Shown here: piece by piece, positions 25,218-36,438 of the stretch | How the letters are laid out: each line of letters begins with the position of its first letter | How positions within the stretch are numbered: position 1 is the first letter of the stretch | The notes under the pieces: model-generated | Seen by the model: the letters and a program-made list of their open reading frames with translations, nothing else | Database searches by the model: none | Told to the model about the DNA's origin: nothing | Source: AC-37 sp036389295 | GTDB lineage: Bacteria; Actinomycetota; Thermoleophilia; Solirubrobacterales; Thermoleophilaceae | NCBI GenBank assembly: GCA_036389295.1 | Contig: DASVQB010000060.1 | Coordinates: 167,256 to 231,255 of the forward strand | Reading direction: 5' to 3' | Length of the DNA stretch: 64,000 nt | Position numbers and translations under genes: made by a program

Positions 25218-25880
25218 ATGAGCCCTCCCGGCATGCTCACGCCTGCCGCCGGCACCCCAGCGCCGGTGTCCGCGTCCAGCGACTCGGACGCCTGGCTCGA
25301 CGCGCTTCGGGCGGAGGGCCCCGTCCGTGACCAGGCCGTCGACGCCCTGCACGAGCTGCTGCTGCGCGGCGCGCGATTCGAGGTCTCGCGGCGCCGCGGG
25401 GCCCTCGGCCACGTCCGCGGCGAGGAGCTCGACGACCTCGCGACGCAGGCCGCCGACGACGCGCTGATGGCCGTGCTCGGGAAGCTCGACCAGTTCCGCG
25501 GCGCCAGCCGCTTCACGACCTGGGCGTACAAGTTCGCGCTGCTCGAGGCCGGCGTGAGGCTTCGCCGCCGCGCCTGGCAGGACCGCGAGGTCGTCCTCGA
25601 CTCCGACAGCTGGACGCGGCTCGCGCCCTCGACGCCGGGCCCCGACGCAGGCGCCGAGCGGGCCGAGGTCCTCGGCGCGCTCTCGGAGTGCATCGGCAGC
25701 GAGCTGACCGAGCGCCAGCGGCAGGTGCTGGTCGCGCTCGCGATCGACGGCGTGCCGATCGACGTGCTCGCCGAGCGCCTCGCCACGACGCGCGGCGCCC
25801 TGTACAAGACGCTCCACGACGCGCGGCGCAAGCTGCGCGTGGCGCTCGCGGCGCGGGGATTCTCGGTGGAGGCGATCTGA
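25218..25880 (+). CDS. ECF-type RNA polymerase sigma factor
   Basis: 220 aa from the ATG at 25218. Region 2 is seen as DALMAVLGKLDQFRGASRFT followed by TWAYKFALLEAGVRLRRR (the core-binding and -10 helix), and region 4 as LTERQRQVLVALAIDGVPID with VLAERLATTRGALYKTLHDA. The N-terminal ~60 residues before region 2 are Pro/Ala-rich and variable. The TGA overlaps the ATG of the zinc anti-sigma-like gene (TGATG), the standard sigma/anti-sigma coupling. Target promoters are unknown. Confidence 0.8.
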   Translation: MSPPGMLTPAAGTPAPVSASSDSDAWLDALRAEGPVRDQAVDALHELLLRGARFEVSRRRGALGHVRGEELDDLATQAADDALMAVLGKLDQFRGASRFTTWAYKFALLEAGVRLRRRAWQDREVVLDSDSWTRLAPSTPGPDAGAERAEVLGALSECIGSELTERQRQVLVALAIDGVPIDVLAERLATTRGALYKTLHDARRKLRVALAARGFSVEAI

Positions 25881-26125
25881 TGGACGGCCGGACCGACAGC
25901 CGCAGGACGGTCGAGAACCTCCTCGGCCCCGCCGAGCCGGAGCTCCTCTGCGACGAGTGCTTCGAGAGGATCGACGAGTACGTCGACCTCGAGCTGATCG
26001 GTGCGGCGCCGGAGGAGGCGATCCCCGGCATGCGCTCCCACCTCGACGGCTGCCCCGCCTGCCACGAGGAGTACGAGAGCCTGCGCGAGCTCGCCCGCAC
26101 CGGCAGCGGCGGCGACGCGGCCTAG
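25880..26125 (+). CDS. zinc-binding anti-sigma factor (ZAS-type)
   Basis: 81 aa, no membrane segment, so a soluble anti-sigma. Zinc site: Cys in LLCDECFERIDEYVDLEL and the HxxxCxxC of MRSHLDGCPACHEEYESL. Such proteins hold a group-IV sigma until redox or metal change releases it. It is coupled to the sigma gene by a 3-base overlap. Confidence 0.75.
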   Translation: MDGRTDSRRTVENLLGPAEPELLCDECFERIDEYVDLELIGAAPEEAIPGMRSHLDGCPACHEEYESLRELARTGSGGDAA

Positions 26126-26197
26126 CGCCGCCCCGTAAGTTCTCCGCGCCTCCCGGCGCTAACGGCACATGTCAACGAACTCCCGAGGAGGAGCGTC

Positions 26198-26659
26198 ATG
26201 AGCAGTGCCGTTGCGGCCGTCCTGCGGCCGATCCCGATTCCCCGGCCGGACGCGCTTCGCCGCGATCCCGCCGCTCAGGCCTTCACCCTGCTGCGGATCG
26301 CGTTCACGGTCGCGCCGATCCTGTTCGGCCTCGACAAGTTCGCCGAGGTGATGATCGACGACTGGCCGAAGTACCTGGCCACCGAGTTCAACGACGTCAT
26401 CCCCGGCAGCGCCCAGGACGCCATGTACATCGTGGGAGGCGTGGAGATCGTCGCCGGGCTCGTCGTGCTCGTGAGCCCGCGCTTCGGCGGCCTGCTCGTC
26501 GCCGGCTGGCTCGCGGGCATCATCGTCAGCCTGCTGCTGGTCGGCGGCTACGGCGACGTCGCGCTGCGCGACTTCGGCCTGCTGCTCTCGGCGCTGACGC
26601 TGTCCAGGCTGGCGAGCGCGTTCCCCGGCCGGACGCCGTCCGAGGGTCGTCTGCGGTAG
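26198..26659 (+). CDS. DoxX-like membrane protein
   Basis: 153 aa, about four membrane segments. The first helix FTLLRIAFTVAPILFGLDKF carries the DoxX-type pattern LRIxFGxxFxxxGxxK, followed by DAMYIVGGVEIVAGLVVLVS, FGGLLVAGWLAGIIVSLLLV and a last helix. DoxX-family proteins act in quinone or thiosulfate electron-transfer and envelope redox stress. It may belong with the sigma/anti-sigma pair just upstream. CCGAGGAGGAGCGTC precedes the ATG. A strong hairpin follows. Confidence 0.7.
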   Translation: MSSAVAAVLRPIPIPRPDALRRDPAAQAFTLLRIAFTVAPILFGLDKFAEVMIDDWPKYLATEFNDVIPGSAQDAMYIVGGVEIVAGLVVLVSPRFGGLLVAGWLAGIIVSLLLVGGYGDVALRDFGLLLSALTLSRLASAFPGRTPSEGRLR

Positions 26660-26681
26660 CGCGGGACCCGGTTCCCCGCCG

Positions 26682-26711
26682 GCGAAGGGCCGCCGCCGGG
26701 CGGCCCTTCGC
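26682..26711 (+). terminator. hairpin terminator after DoxX-like gene
   Basis: Perfect 13-base-pair stem (GCGAAGGGCCGCC at 26682-26694, its complement at 26699-26711) with a GCCG tetraloop, placed 22 bases after the stop and before ftsH. There is no U tract. Confidence 0.7.
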
Positions 26712-26748
26712 GCGCGGGTCCGCGCCGCCCGGCTGCGAAGATCTGCCG

Positions 26749-28701
<1,953 letters not shown>

Positions 28702-28711
28702 CCTCCCGCGC

Positions 28712-30148
28712 ATGGGGGGCAGGAGGCGACTCCGCGCGGTTGTCGCGTCCGTCGCGGTCGCCGCGGCTGCGGCCGCCGCGCTTCCAGCGCAGTCCCCGGC
28801 GGCGGTGCCCGAGGCCACGCTGAAGGCGCGCCAGCACTTCTTCGGGGCCGAGAACGTGGCCGCCGACGGCTCGCTCCCGCGCGGCCGCGTGATCCTCTCG
28901 TGGTTCAGCGTCGCGAGCTACGCGGCGGCGATCGACGGGCACGTGGTCCTGCTCGACGCCTACGTCCACAAGGGCGAGGACCGCCCCAACTACGTGCCGA
29001 CGACGACCGACGAGCTCGCCGAGCTGAAGCCCGAGGCGATCTTCATCGGCCACGGCCACTACGACCACGGGAAGCTCGTCGGCGAGCTGGCCACCCGCAC
29101 CGGCGCGACCGTCGTCGGCACGCCCGAGCACTGCGACCAGGCCAGGGCGCAGGCCGAGACCTACGCCGGCCGCGCGCTGCCGATCGCGTGCGTCGAGGCG
29201 GTCGACCGCGGCTCCGCGCCCGGCGCCCAGGTGCGCGAGCTCCGCCCGCTCGGCGACGACGTCTGCATCTCCGTCTTCAAGCACGTCCACTCGGCGGCCG
29301 AGCCGCCGGACGCGGAGCACCGCGACCCGCAGCTCCTCCCGCCGCCGCTGATCGACCCCACGCTGATCCTCGTCCACCCGCCCGGTCCGGCGGCCGTGGC
29401 CGGCCTGGCCGACGTCGCGGGCGACGAGGGGTCGAGCCTGCTCTACCAGTTCCGCGTCGGGCGCTTCGCGCTCGTGTGGAACGACAGCTCGGGACCGCTC
29501 CGCGAGCGGGCGCCGAACGTCTTCGACGTGATGAGGAGGATGCCGCCGACGGACGTACACGTGAACGCGGTCGTGGGCTTCAACAACCCGACCAACGGCG
29601 TGCGCGACCCGGTCGACTACGTCGAGGCGCTGCGGCCGAAGGTGATGTACCCGAACCACCACGACTTCGTCTCCGAGTACGGGGCGGGCGACGACTTCGA
29701 GCAGTACGTGCGCCGCGAGATGGCGCGCCACGAGGGGCTCGCCCAGGGCACGGAGCTGCGCTGGATGCGCGACCCCTACGACTACCTGCGCCCTGGCCTG
29801 ATGACGTTCGACGTCGACGACGCGCGCTGGGCGCAGGACGGCGCCGACCCGGCGCGGCCGTCGGGACGGTGCGGCTGCCCGTCGCGCCGCAGGACGAGCT
29901 TCAGGCTCCACCGCGTGCCGGGCACGCGCATCGTCCGCGCGGAGGCCTTCGTGAACGGCAGGCGGACGCTCGTTCGGACCGGGCGCGACCTCCGCAGCCT
30001 CACGCTGGACCTGCCGGCCGCCGGGAGGCTGAGGGTGCGGATCGTCGCGACGCACACGAGCGGCGCGAAGGTCGTCTCGACCCGCACCTACGACGGCTGC
30101 ACCAAGAGCAGGCCGGTGACGCGCGTCGTCCGCCCGCCGAGGTCCTGA
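28712..30148 (+). CDS. secreted metallo-beta-lactamase-fold hydrolase with Arg-rich Cys-bracketed tail
   Basis: 478 aa. Signal peptide (MGGRRRLRAVVASVAVAAAA, cleavage near SPAAV). MBL fold: FIGHGHYDHGKL holds the HxHxDH zinc motif, with later His in SVFKHVHSAAE and YPNHHDFVSEYG. A lactonase, phosphodiesterase or RNase-like activity outside the cell is possible; the substrate is unknown. The C-terminal ~90 residues (CGCPSRRRTSFRLHR ... RIVATHTSGAKVVSTRTYDG) are the same module found at the end of the LVIVD protein at 38378. It lies 2 bases before GH3, in one likely operon. Confidence 0.75.
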   Translation: MGGRRRLRAVVASVAVAAAAAAALPAQSPAAVPEATLKARQHFFGAENVAADGSLPRGRVILSWFSVASYAAAIDGHVVLLDAYVHKGEDRPNYVPTTTDELAELKPEAIFIGHGHYDHGKLVGELATRTGATVVGTPEHCDQARAQAETYAGRALPIACVEAVDRGSAPGAQVRELRPLGDDVCISVFKHVHSAAEPPDAEHRDPQLLPPPLIDPTLILVHPPGPAAVAGLADVAGDEGSSLLYQFRVGRFALVWNDSSGPLRERAPNVFDVMRRMPPTDVHVNAVVGFNNPTNGVRDPVDYVEALRPKVMYPNHHDFVSEYGAGDDFEQYVRREMARHEGLAQGTELRWMRDPYDYLRPGLMTFDVDDARWAQDGADPARPSGRCGCPSRRRTSFRLHRVPGTRIVRAEAFVNGRRTLVRTGRDLRSLTLDLPAAGRLRVRIVATHTSGAKVVSTRTYDGCTKSRPVTRVVRPPRS

Positions 30149-30150
30149 CG

Positions 30151-33000
30151 GTGGCCGGCCGGGTCGAGAGCTCGCCGTCGCGTGCCGTCGCCGGATCGGT
30201 CCGCCGCGCGGCCTCCGTCCTCGCGGCGCTCGCCCTGTGCGCGGCTCCGGGCGTCGCCGCGGCCGCCGAGCCCGCCTACCGCGACACCGGCCTACCGTTC
30301 GAGGAGCGCGCCGCCGACCTCGTCTCGCGGATGACGCTTCAGGAGAAGGCGGCGCAGCTCGCGACCACGAACGCGCCAGCCATCCCGCGCCTGGGCGTGC
30401 AGGAGTACGCGTACTGGAGCGAGGCGCTCCACGGCGTCAACGCGTTCTGGGGAGGCGACGCGACCGCGGGCGTCGGCGTGGACATCAACAACGTGCGGGC
30501 GACCAGCTTCCCGACCAACCTCTCGGCGAGCCTGACGTGGGACCCGTCGTCGATGCGCGCCGAGACGGCGGCGATCTCCGACGAGGCGCGGGGCTTCCTG
30601 GACCCGTCGCTGTACGGCCAGAGCCAGAACAACCTGGGCCCCGAGCCGGGCGCCTACGGCAGCCTCTTCTACTTCACGCCGACGCTGAACATGCTTCGCG
30701 ACCCGCGTTGGGGCCGCACGGACGAGGCGTTCGGCGAGGACCCGTTCCTGGCCGGCGCGCTCGGCGCCGCCTACGTCGACGGGTTCCAGGGCCAGACGGA
30801 GCGGGGCGAGCTGCGCGACCGCTACCTCAAGGCCGTCACCACCCTCAAGCACTACGCCCTCAACAACGTCGAGCGCAACCGGATGGGCGAGTCGTCGGAC
30901 ACCGACGAGGGCACGATCCGCGACTACTACACGCGGCAGTTCCGGGACGTCGTCGAGCGCGCCCACGCGACCGGCGCGATGTCGTCCTACAACTCGATCA
31001 ACGGCTCCCCGGCGGTCTCGAACAACCTGACGCTCAACGTCCTCCTGCGGCGCACGTTCGGCTTCCGCGGCTACGTCACCTCGGACTGCGGCGCGATCGG
31101 GACGCAGTACCGCGCCGACAACCCCGACAACCCGGCCGCGCAGGACCCCGGCACCTCGGCCCTCGCCACGAGCGGGCACGACTGGGCGCCGCCCGGCTGG
31201 TCGACGAGCCACGGCGACCAGGCCGCCGTCTGGACCAGGGACGGCTCGCTGAGCGCGGTCAGCGGGCGCGCCGGCGCGGAGGCGTGGGCGCTGCGCGCCG
31301 GCACCGGCCTGAACTGCGTCGGGGATCCCGGCCAGGTCGGCCACCCGGCGTTCTGGGACCCGCTGCGCCCGGTCTTCTCCGACGAGAACAAGCTCGCCTA
31401 CCTCACCGAGGCGATCGACGCGGGCGTCCTCGGCGAGGGCGTCGTCGACCGCCAGCTCCTGTCCGTGTTCACCCAGCGGATGCGCACCGGCGAGTTCGAC
31501 CCGCGCGACGGGCAGCCCTACGCGAGGATCACCAAGGAGGTCATCCAGAGCGAGCCGCACCGCAAGCTCGCACAGACGGTCGCGGAGAAGGCGCTCACGC
31601 TGCTTCAGAACAAGCGTCCGAAGGGGGCGCGGCAGCCGCTGCTGCCGGTCGACCCGAGGGCGGTCAGGAGGGTCGTCGTCGTCGGCGACCAGGCCGACGA
31701 GGTCTTCCTCGGTCAGTACTCCGGGAACCCGGACGAGAAGGTCAGCCTGCTCGAGGGCGTGAAGCGGGCCGTGCCCGGCGCGCAGGTGACCTACGACAGC
31801 GCCGGCACCTCCACCACGACCACGGACCCGCCGGTCCTCCAGCCGGAGACGCAGGCCGCGATCGGGGCGGCCGACCTGGTGGTCGTGATGGTCGGCACCG
31901 ACGCCAGCGTCATGACCGAGGGCTACGACCGCAGGACCCTGAGGCTGCCGGGCAACTACGAGCAGCTGATCGACCGGGTCTCCGCGCTCGGCAACTCGAG
32001 GATCGTCCTCGTCGACCAGTCGGCCGGTCCGGTCGACCTGACGGCGGCGCGCGGCAAGGTCGCGTCGATCCTGTTCAGCGCGGCCAACGGCCAGCGGCAG
32101 GGCATCGCGGCGGCCAACGCGATCTTCGGCAAGGTCGACCCGTCGGGGCATCTGAGCTTCACCTGGTACGCCGGCGACGACCAGCTGCCGAGCATGTCCG
32201 ACTACGACCTGACCCCGGAGGGGACCCGCGGCCTCGGCCGCACGTACATGCACTTCACCCGCACGCCGACCTGGCGGTTCGGCTTCGGGAAGAGCTACAC
32301 GAAGTTCCGCTACTCCGAGGTGCGGGCCAGCCGCCGCAAGCTCGCCGCGACCGGGACGCTCCGGGTGAGCTTCCGCGTGACGAACGCGGGTCGGCGATCG
32401 GGCGCCACCGTCGCGCAGCTCTACGCCGCGCCGCCGAAGGTCGCCGGCGTGACGCTGCCCGCGCAGCGGCTCGTCGGCTTCGCGCGCACCCGCGTGCTCC
32501 GGCCGGGCCGCAGCCAGAGGATCGCGATCTCGGTGCCGCTCGTCCGGGCGCTCCGCATGTGGGACGCCGGGCGCGGCCGCCAGGTCGTGCATCCCGGCAC
32601 CTGGCGGTTCCGCCTCGCCCGCTCCTCGAGCAAGTTCGTGCGCACGCTGCCGGTCCGGATCACGGGCTCGATCCCCCGCACCGTCGCCACCGTCTCCCTC
32701 GCGCCGCCGAAGCTCGTCCTCGCACAGGGAGAGACGCTCGACCTGCGCGGCCGGAACCCCTGGCTCGACGGGCTGGCCCCCACGGAGCAGCAGGACAGGG
32801 GCGACACGATCGTCAGCGCCGTGCGCCGCGACGACACCTTCGTCGACCTGACGAACGCGCCGTTCCAGTTCAGCAGCAACCGGCCGGACGTCCTGCGCGT
32901 CGACGCGGGCGGCGTCGTCACCGCCGTCGGCCCGGGCGTGGCGACGGTCACCGTGACGGTTGGCGGAGCGAGCGCCACGGCGACGTTCGTCGTGTCGTGA
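30151..33000 (+). CDS. secreted glycoside hydrolase family 3 beta-glucosidase/xylosidase-like
   Basis: 949 aa from GTG at 30151, with signal peptide (to ~AAAA40). N-terminal barrel: SEALHGVNAFWG, PTLNMLRDPRWGRTDEAFGE, KHYALNNVE (233-241) and the nucleophile Asp312 in YVTSDCGAIG. The (alpha/beta)6 domain follows (VVVVGDQADEVFLGQYSG ... SHLSF-like GHLSFTWY), then an FnIII-like domain starting after WRFGFGKSYTKF. A C-terminal Big2/Ig-like domain covers ~875-949 (FSSNRPDVLRVDAGGVVTAV). A secreted plant-polysaccharide-type glucosidase or xylosidase is likely. It is coupled to the MBL gene upstream. Confidence 0.9.
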   Translation: MAGRVESSPSRAVAGSVRRAASVLAALALCAAPGVAAAAEPAYRDTGLPFEERAADLVSRMTLQEKAAQLATTNAPAIPRLGVQEYAYWSEALHGVNAFWGGDATAGVGVDINNVRATSFPTNLSASLTWDPSSMRAETAAISDEARGFLDPSLYGQSQNNLGPEPGAYGSLFYFTPTLNMLRDPRWGRTDEAFGEDPFLAGALGAAYVDGFQGQTERGELRDRYLKAVTTLKHYALNNVERNRMGESSDTDEGTIRDYYTRQFRDVVERAHATGAMSSYNSINGSPAVSNNLTLNVLLRRTFGFRGYVTSDCGAIGTQYRADNPDNPAAQDPGTSALATSGHDWAPPGWSTSHGDQAAVWTRDGSLSAVSGRAGAEAWALRAGTGLNCVGDPGQVGHPAFWDPLRPVFSDENKLAYLTEAIDAGVLGEGVVDRQLLSVFTQRMRTGEFDPRDGQPYARITKEVIQSEPHRKLAQTVAEKALTLLQNKRPKGARQPLLPVDPRAVRRVVVVGDQADEVFLGQYSGNPDEKVSLLEGVKRAVPGAQVTYDSAGTSTTTTDPPVLQPETQAAIGAADLVVVMVGTDASVMTEGYDRRTLRLPGNYEQLIDRVSALGNSRIVLVDQSAGPVDLTAARGKVASILFSAANGQRQGIAAANAIFGKVDPSGHLSFTWYAGDDQLPSMSDYDLTPEGTRGLGRTYMHFTRTPTWRFGFGKSYTKFRYSEVRASRRKLAATGTLRVSFRVTNAGRRSGATVAQLYAAPPKVAGVTLPAQRLVGFARTRVLRPGRSQRIAISVPLVRALRMWDAGRGRQVVHPGTWRFRLARSSSKFVRTLPVRITGSIPRTVATVSLAPPKLVLAQGETLDLRGRNPWLDGLAPTEQQDRGDTIVSAVRRDDTFVDLTNAPFQFSSNRPDVLRVDAGGVVTAVGPGVATVTVTVGGASATATFVVS

Positions 33001-33005
33001 GCGCT

Positions 33006-33022
33006 GCGCGGGCCGGCCGCGC
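33006..33022. terminator. weak hairpin between convergent genes
   Basis: A 6-base-pair stem (GCGCGG at 33006-33011, CCGCGC at 33017-33022) with loop GCCGG sits in the 45-base gap between the convergent GH3 and peptidase stops. Short and GC-only, so the call is weak. Confidence 0.35.
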
Positions 33023-33045
33023 GTAGGACGGATCCCGCGGACGCG

Positions 33046-35151
33046 CTAGCAGGCCCGGAAGGTCCGCGCGCTGCGGATCGTCCTGCCGCCGACGGTCTTG
33101 ACCGTCACCACCACGCGGTAGCTGCCGCGCTTGGGCATCCCGGTCAGGCGGGTCGTCCCGAGGAGGCGCCTGCCGCGAAGCTTCCGCACCGTCCTGCCGT
33201 TCACGGTCGCGGTCGCCGACCTCGCGGCGTTCGAGCCTTTGTGCCTGACGATCCGGAACGCGACCGCGCGCCGCTTCACGCAGCGCCTGTTGCTCGATAG
33301 CGAGGCCGCCGTGAGCGTGCGCGGCCGGCCCCTGCCCGCCGTCTGGGGCGCGGGGGCGCCCGCCGCGGGGGTGAACGGCGTCGTGCCGGACGGGCCGCTG
33401 CCGGCGCCGCCCGCCTGCGCCCCGAGGCGCGGGACCGTGAGCGTGCTCGGTGCGGCGGGGTCCACCACGACGGACACCGGGCCGGCCAGGTTGTTGCCGC
33501 GGTTGGTCGCGTTGCTCGTGGCGATCACGACCCGCAGGGAGTGCCCCTTCGCGAACCGGTACGCGATCCCCGGCAGCTCGATCTCGACCGGCTTGGTCAC
33601 GTCGGGCACGCGCACGGCCGAGAGCAGGTTGCGGGGCAGCTTCGCCGCGCCGTCGGGCCCGACGTCGAGGAGCTTCGCGTACAGCACGAGCTTGGAGGCC
33701 GGCCCCTGCGCCTGGGACTGGGCGAACGTGGGCGCCTCCAGCTTCACGTTCAGCCGCGGCACGCCGACCACGTCGAGGTCCTCGCTCAGCGGAGCGCCCG
33801 TGAAGCTCGCGGTCGTGCCCGGCGCGTCGGCGCCCGGGACCTCGGTGGCCGCGCCGCCCGATCCGGTCGCTCCCGGGGCGGCCGCGAAGCTGGCGCTGCC
33901 GGCCTTCACGCTCGCGCGGTCGGAGACGAGCTCGTCCGTGCCGGAGAGGAACACCGTCCGGTCGGTCCCCGCCGGGTAGCTGGGCGTGGAGCCGACCGCG
34001 GGGGCGGCGTCGCCCTCGTACTTCACCCAGTCGCGCAGGAACGAGAAGTCGAGCGCCGGCGGGTCGCCGATCCCGCGCACGTAGAAGTCGAGCCACTCGA
34101 GCGCCATCCGGCTCTCGTAGGCGGACTCGAGCTTCGTCTCGCTGCGCTCGCCGCCGATGCTGCCGCCGGAGTGGCCGCTCGAGCGCCAGAGCATCTTCAC
34201 CGGCGTCCCCCGCGAGCGCAGCGCCCGGTAGGTCGCCACCGCCTCCTGGAGGTCGAAGAGCGTGTCGCTCTGCCCCTGCGAGAGCAGCGTCGGGATCCGG
34301 ATCCTCTCGATGTAGGACGCGACGGAGGCGTGGCGCAGCAGCGCGGTCGTCGCCTCGTCGCCGTAGCCGGTGGCCGCCGAGGTGACGAGGGCGGCGCAGG
34401 CCTGGTCGGCGAAGTTCGGGCAGGCGCCGAGGTGGCTCGGGTCCTGGTTCTCCACGGCCTGCTGGAAGCCGACGCCGAAGCCCAGGGCGGTGAACAGCAC
34501 CGGCCAGTCGCTCTTGAACACGCCCGGCGTCCGAGAGGTGACGCCGCGCTCGAAGTCGGTGTTGTTCGGTCCGAGCGAGTACAGCAGGTCGTTCCAGGTG
34601 ATCTGCGGGACGATCGCGTCGAGGCGCCCGTCGAGCCCGGCGATCGCGAACTGGACCTGCCCGCCGTACGAGCCGCCGATCATCCCCACTCGCGGGTCGC
34701 CGGGCGCGTCCTTGACGACGTAGTCGATCTTCGTCCCGTCCAGCGCCGCCTTGGTGCCGCCGAGGAACGACAGTAGCTGGCTGCCGGCCTTGCCGTCCCA
34801 GTCGGGGTCGTCGAGCGTGACCTTGCAGCCGCTGTTGCCGAAGCCGAGGCCGGAGTAGGCGAGGAAGGCGTAGCCGCGCTTGGCGTACGACGGGCCGAGC
34901 GTGTCGAAGTCGGCCTTGCTGCCGCCGAAGCCGTTCGTCCCCATCAGCGCCGGGACCGGATCGCCCTTCGAGGCGCCCGCCGGGGTGAAGAGGTTCGCCG
35001 TGATCGTGCACTTCGCGTCGTCGCGCGGGCCGACGACGACCTCGAACTCGAGCTCCTTCTTCACCGGGTCGGCGGCGAGCGCCGGCGCGACCATGCCAGC
35101 CATCGCCAGCGCAAAGGCCGCGGCCACCTTCGCTGTCCTGCCCCCGGCCAT
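33046..35151 (-). CDS. secreted Xaa-Pro dipeptidyl-peptidase (S15/CocE)-like hydrolase
   Basis: 701 aa with signal peptide (VAAAFALAMAGMVAPALA). The alpha/beta hydrolase core has nucleophile Ser161 in MIGGSYGGQVQF, catalytic Asp in LLSQGQSDTLFDL and His in WRSSGHSGGS. A beta-sandwich follows (RNLLSAVRVPDVTKP, YRFAKGHSLRVVIATSN), the S15/CocE C-terminal domain. The last ~85 residues are a Cys-bracketed Arg-rich tail (RRCVKRRAVAFRIVR ... SARTFRAC). The substrate may be a peptide, an ester or an amide. A GGGTAC at 35160-35165 on the coding strand sits ~10 bases before the ATG (weak -35). Confidence 0.8.
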   Translation of the reverse strand: MAGGRTAKVAAAFALAMAGMVAPALAADPVKKELEFEVVVGPRDDAKCTITANLFTPAGASKGDPVPALMGTNGFGGSKADFDTLGPSYAKRGYAFLAYSGLGFGNSGCKVTLDDPDWDGKAGSQLLSFLGGTKAALDGTKIDYVVKDAPGDPRVGMIGGSYGGQVQFAIAGLDGRLDAIVPQITWNDLLYSLGPNNTDFERGVTSRTPGVFKSDWPVLFTALGFGVGFQQAVENQDPSHLGACPNFADQACAALVTSAATGYGDEATTALLRHASVASYIERIRIPTLLSQGQSDTLFDLQEAVATYRALRSRGTPVKMLWRSSGHSGGSIGGERSETKLESAYESRMALEWLDFYVRGIGDPPALDFSFLRDWVKYEGDAAPAVGSTPSYPAGTDRTVFLSGTDELVSDRASVKAGSASFAAAPGATGSGGAATEVPGADAPGTTASFTGAPLSEDLDVVGVPRLNVKLEAPTFAQSQAQGPASKLVLYAKLLDVGPDGAAKLPRNLLSAVRVPDVTKPVEIELPGIAYRFAKGHSLRVVIATSNATNRGNNLAGPVSVVVDPAAPSTLTVPRLGAQAGGAGSGPSGTTPFTPAAGAPAPQTAGRGRPRTLTAASLSSNRRCVKRRAVAFRIVRHKGSNAARSATATVNGRTVRKLRGRRLLGTTRLTGMPKRGSYRVVVTVKTVGGRTIRSARTFRAC

Positions 35152-35226
35152 GACACCGAGGGTACCCCGGATCGCGGCGACTGCAACGCTTTCCGCCCGG
35201 CGGCGGTCCGCAGGGGCGCCACGGCG

Positions 35227-36291
35227 TCACGCCGCGCCGGAGCGGGCGCTCGCGAGGTCGATGACCACCTTCACGTCGTCCTCGCGCCGCTCGAGCGCCT
35301 CCTCCCAGTCGTCGAGGCCGACGCGGCGCGAGACGAGTCGCTCGAGCCACGCGCGATCGGCGCGCGCGAGCGCCTCGGCGGCCTGCTCGTAGTGGCGCCG
35401 CGCCGCGTTGACGGAGCCGAAGACCACGTCGTTCTCGAGGACCAGCTCGTTGTTGAGCGCCCCGGGATCGACGGAGATCGTCCGGCCCGTGGCCGCGACG
35501 CCGGTCAGGCACACGATCGCGCCGCGCGCCGTGTGGCTCATCACGTCGAAGACGACCTGGCCCACGCCGGTGGCCTCGACGACCAGGTCGGCCTCCGGGC
35601 ACTCGTCCGCGACGCTTCCCGCGTGGTAGGTCGCGCCGAGCTCCCCGGCCAGTCGGGGCTTCGGCCCGTCCTCCGCCAGGTCGAGCACGTGGACGTCGAG
35701 TCCGCGCTGGGTGGCCAGGAGGGCCGCGAGGAGGCCGATCGGGCCCGCCCCCGTGATCAGGGCCGTCCGGCCGGGCGCGCACGCGCGGCCCGCGATCCGC
35801 TCGATCTGCTCCCACGCCTTGGCGACCACGCTCGTCGGCTCGAGCAGCACGCCCGTGCGCTCGAGCGACTCGTCGAGCTTGACGGTGAAGTCGGCCTCGA
35901 GCGCGTAGCGCTCCGCGCCGTAGCCGTCCAGCTCCTTGATCCCGCGCTCGCGATAGCGGCCGTTCAGGCACATGTCCCAGGCCCCGGCGGCGCAGCAGCG
36001 GCAGGGCTCGGGGTCGGGCCTCCGCACGATCCCCACGACCAGGTCGCCGGCCGCGAAGCCGGTGCCCTCCGGCGCCTCCAGCACTCGCCCGAGCGACTCG
36101 TGACCGAGCACGAGGCGGTCGCGCCCCGGGGGCGCCCACCCGTAATCGCCGGCCACGATCTCGCGGTCGGTACCGCACACGCCGAGCGCCACGCCCTCGA
36201 CCAGGAGCTCGCCGTCGCCCGGCACCGGCTCGGGCAGCTCGTCCAGGCTCGCCGAGCCGCCGGTACCGGGAACGACCGTGATCGCGCGCAT
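35227..36291 (-). CDS. zinc-dependent glucose 1-dehydrogenase-like medium-chain dehydrogenase
   Basis: 354 aa. The N-terminus matches the archaeal/bacterial glucose 1-dehydrogenase subgroup of MDR enzymes: VALGVCGTDREIVAGDYGWA, RLVLGHESLGRVLEAP (catalytic zinc Cys and His), structural Cys cluster CRCCAAGAWDMC. The cofactor fold is ALITGAGPIGLLAALLATQR, then VLDLAEDG. It probably oxidises an aldose with NAD(P)+. GAGGAGGACACCG precedes the ATG at 36291. Confidence 0.8.
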   Translation of the reverse strand: MRAITVVPGTGGSASLDELPEPVPGDGELLVEGVALGVCGTDREIVAGDYGWAPPGRDRLVLGHESLGRVLEAPEGTGFAAGDLVVGIVRRPDPEPCRCCAAGAWDMCLNGRYRERGIKELDGYGAERYALEADFTVKLDESLERTGVLLEPTSVVAKAWEQIERIAGRACAPGRTALITGAGPIGLLAALLATQRGLDVHVLDLAEDGPKPRLAGELGATYHAGSVADECPEADLVVEATGVGQVVFDVMSHTARGAIVCLTGVAATGRTISVDPGALNNELVLENDVVFGSVNAARRHYEQAAEALARADRAWLERLVSRRVGLDDWEEALERREDDVKVVIDLASARSGAA

Positions 36292-36438
36292 CGGTGTCCT
36301 CCTCGCCTGGGCGTCCGCCGCCCCTGGGCGTCGTGTTCTCCCTTCGTACCCGTCATTGGAGCGCCCGAGGCCACTTCGGCGCCGTCTGCGGTCTCATGTG
36401 AGGAGTCTGTCGACAGCACCGAAGGAGGACGAGACGAC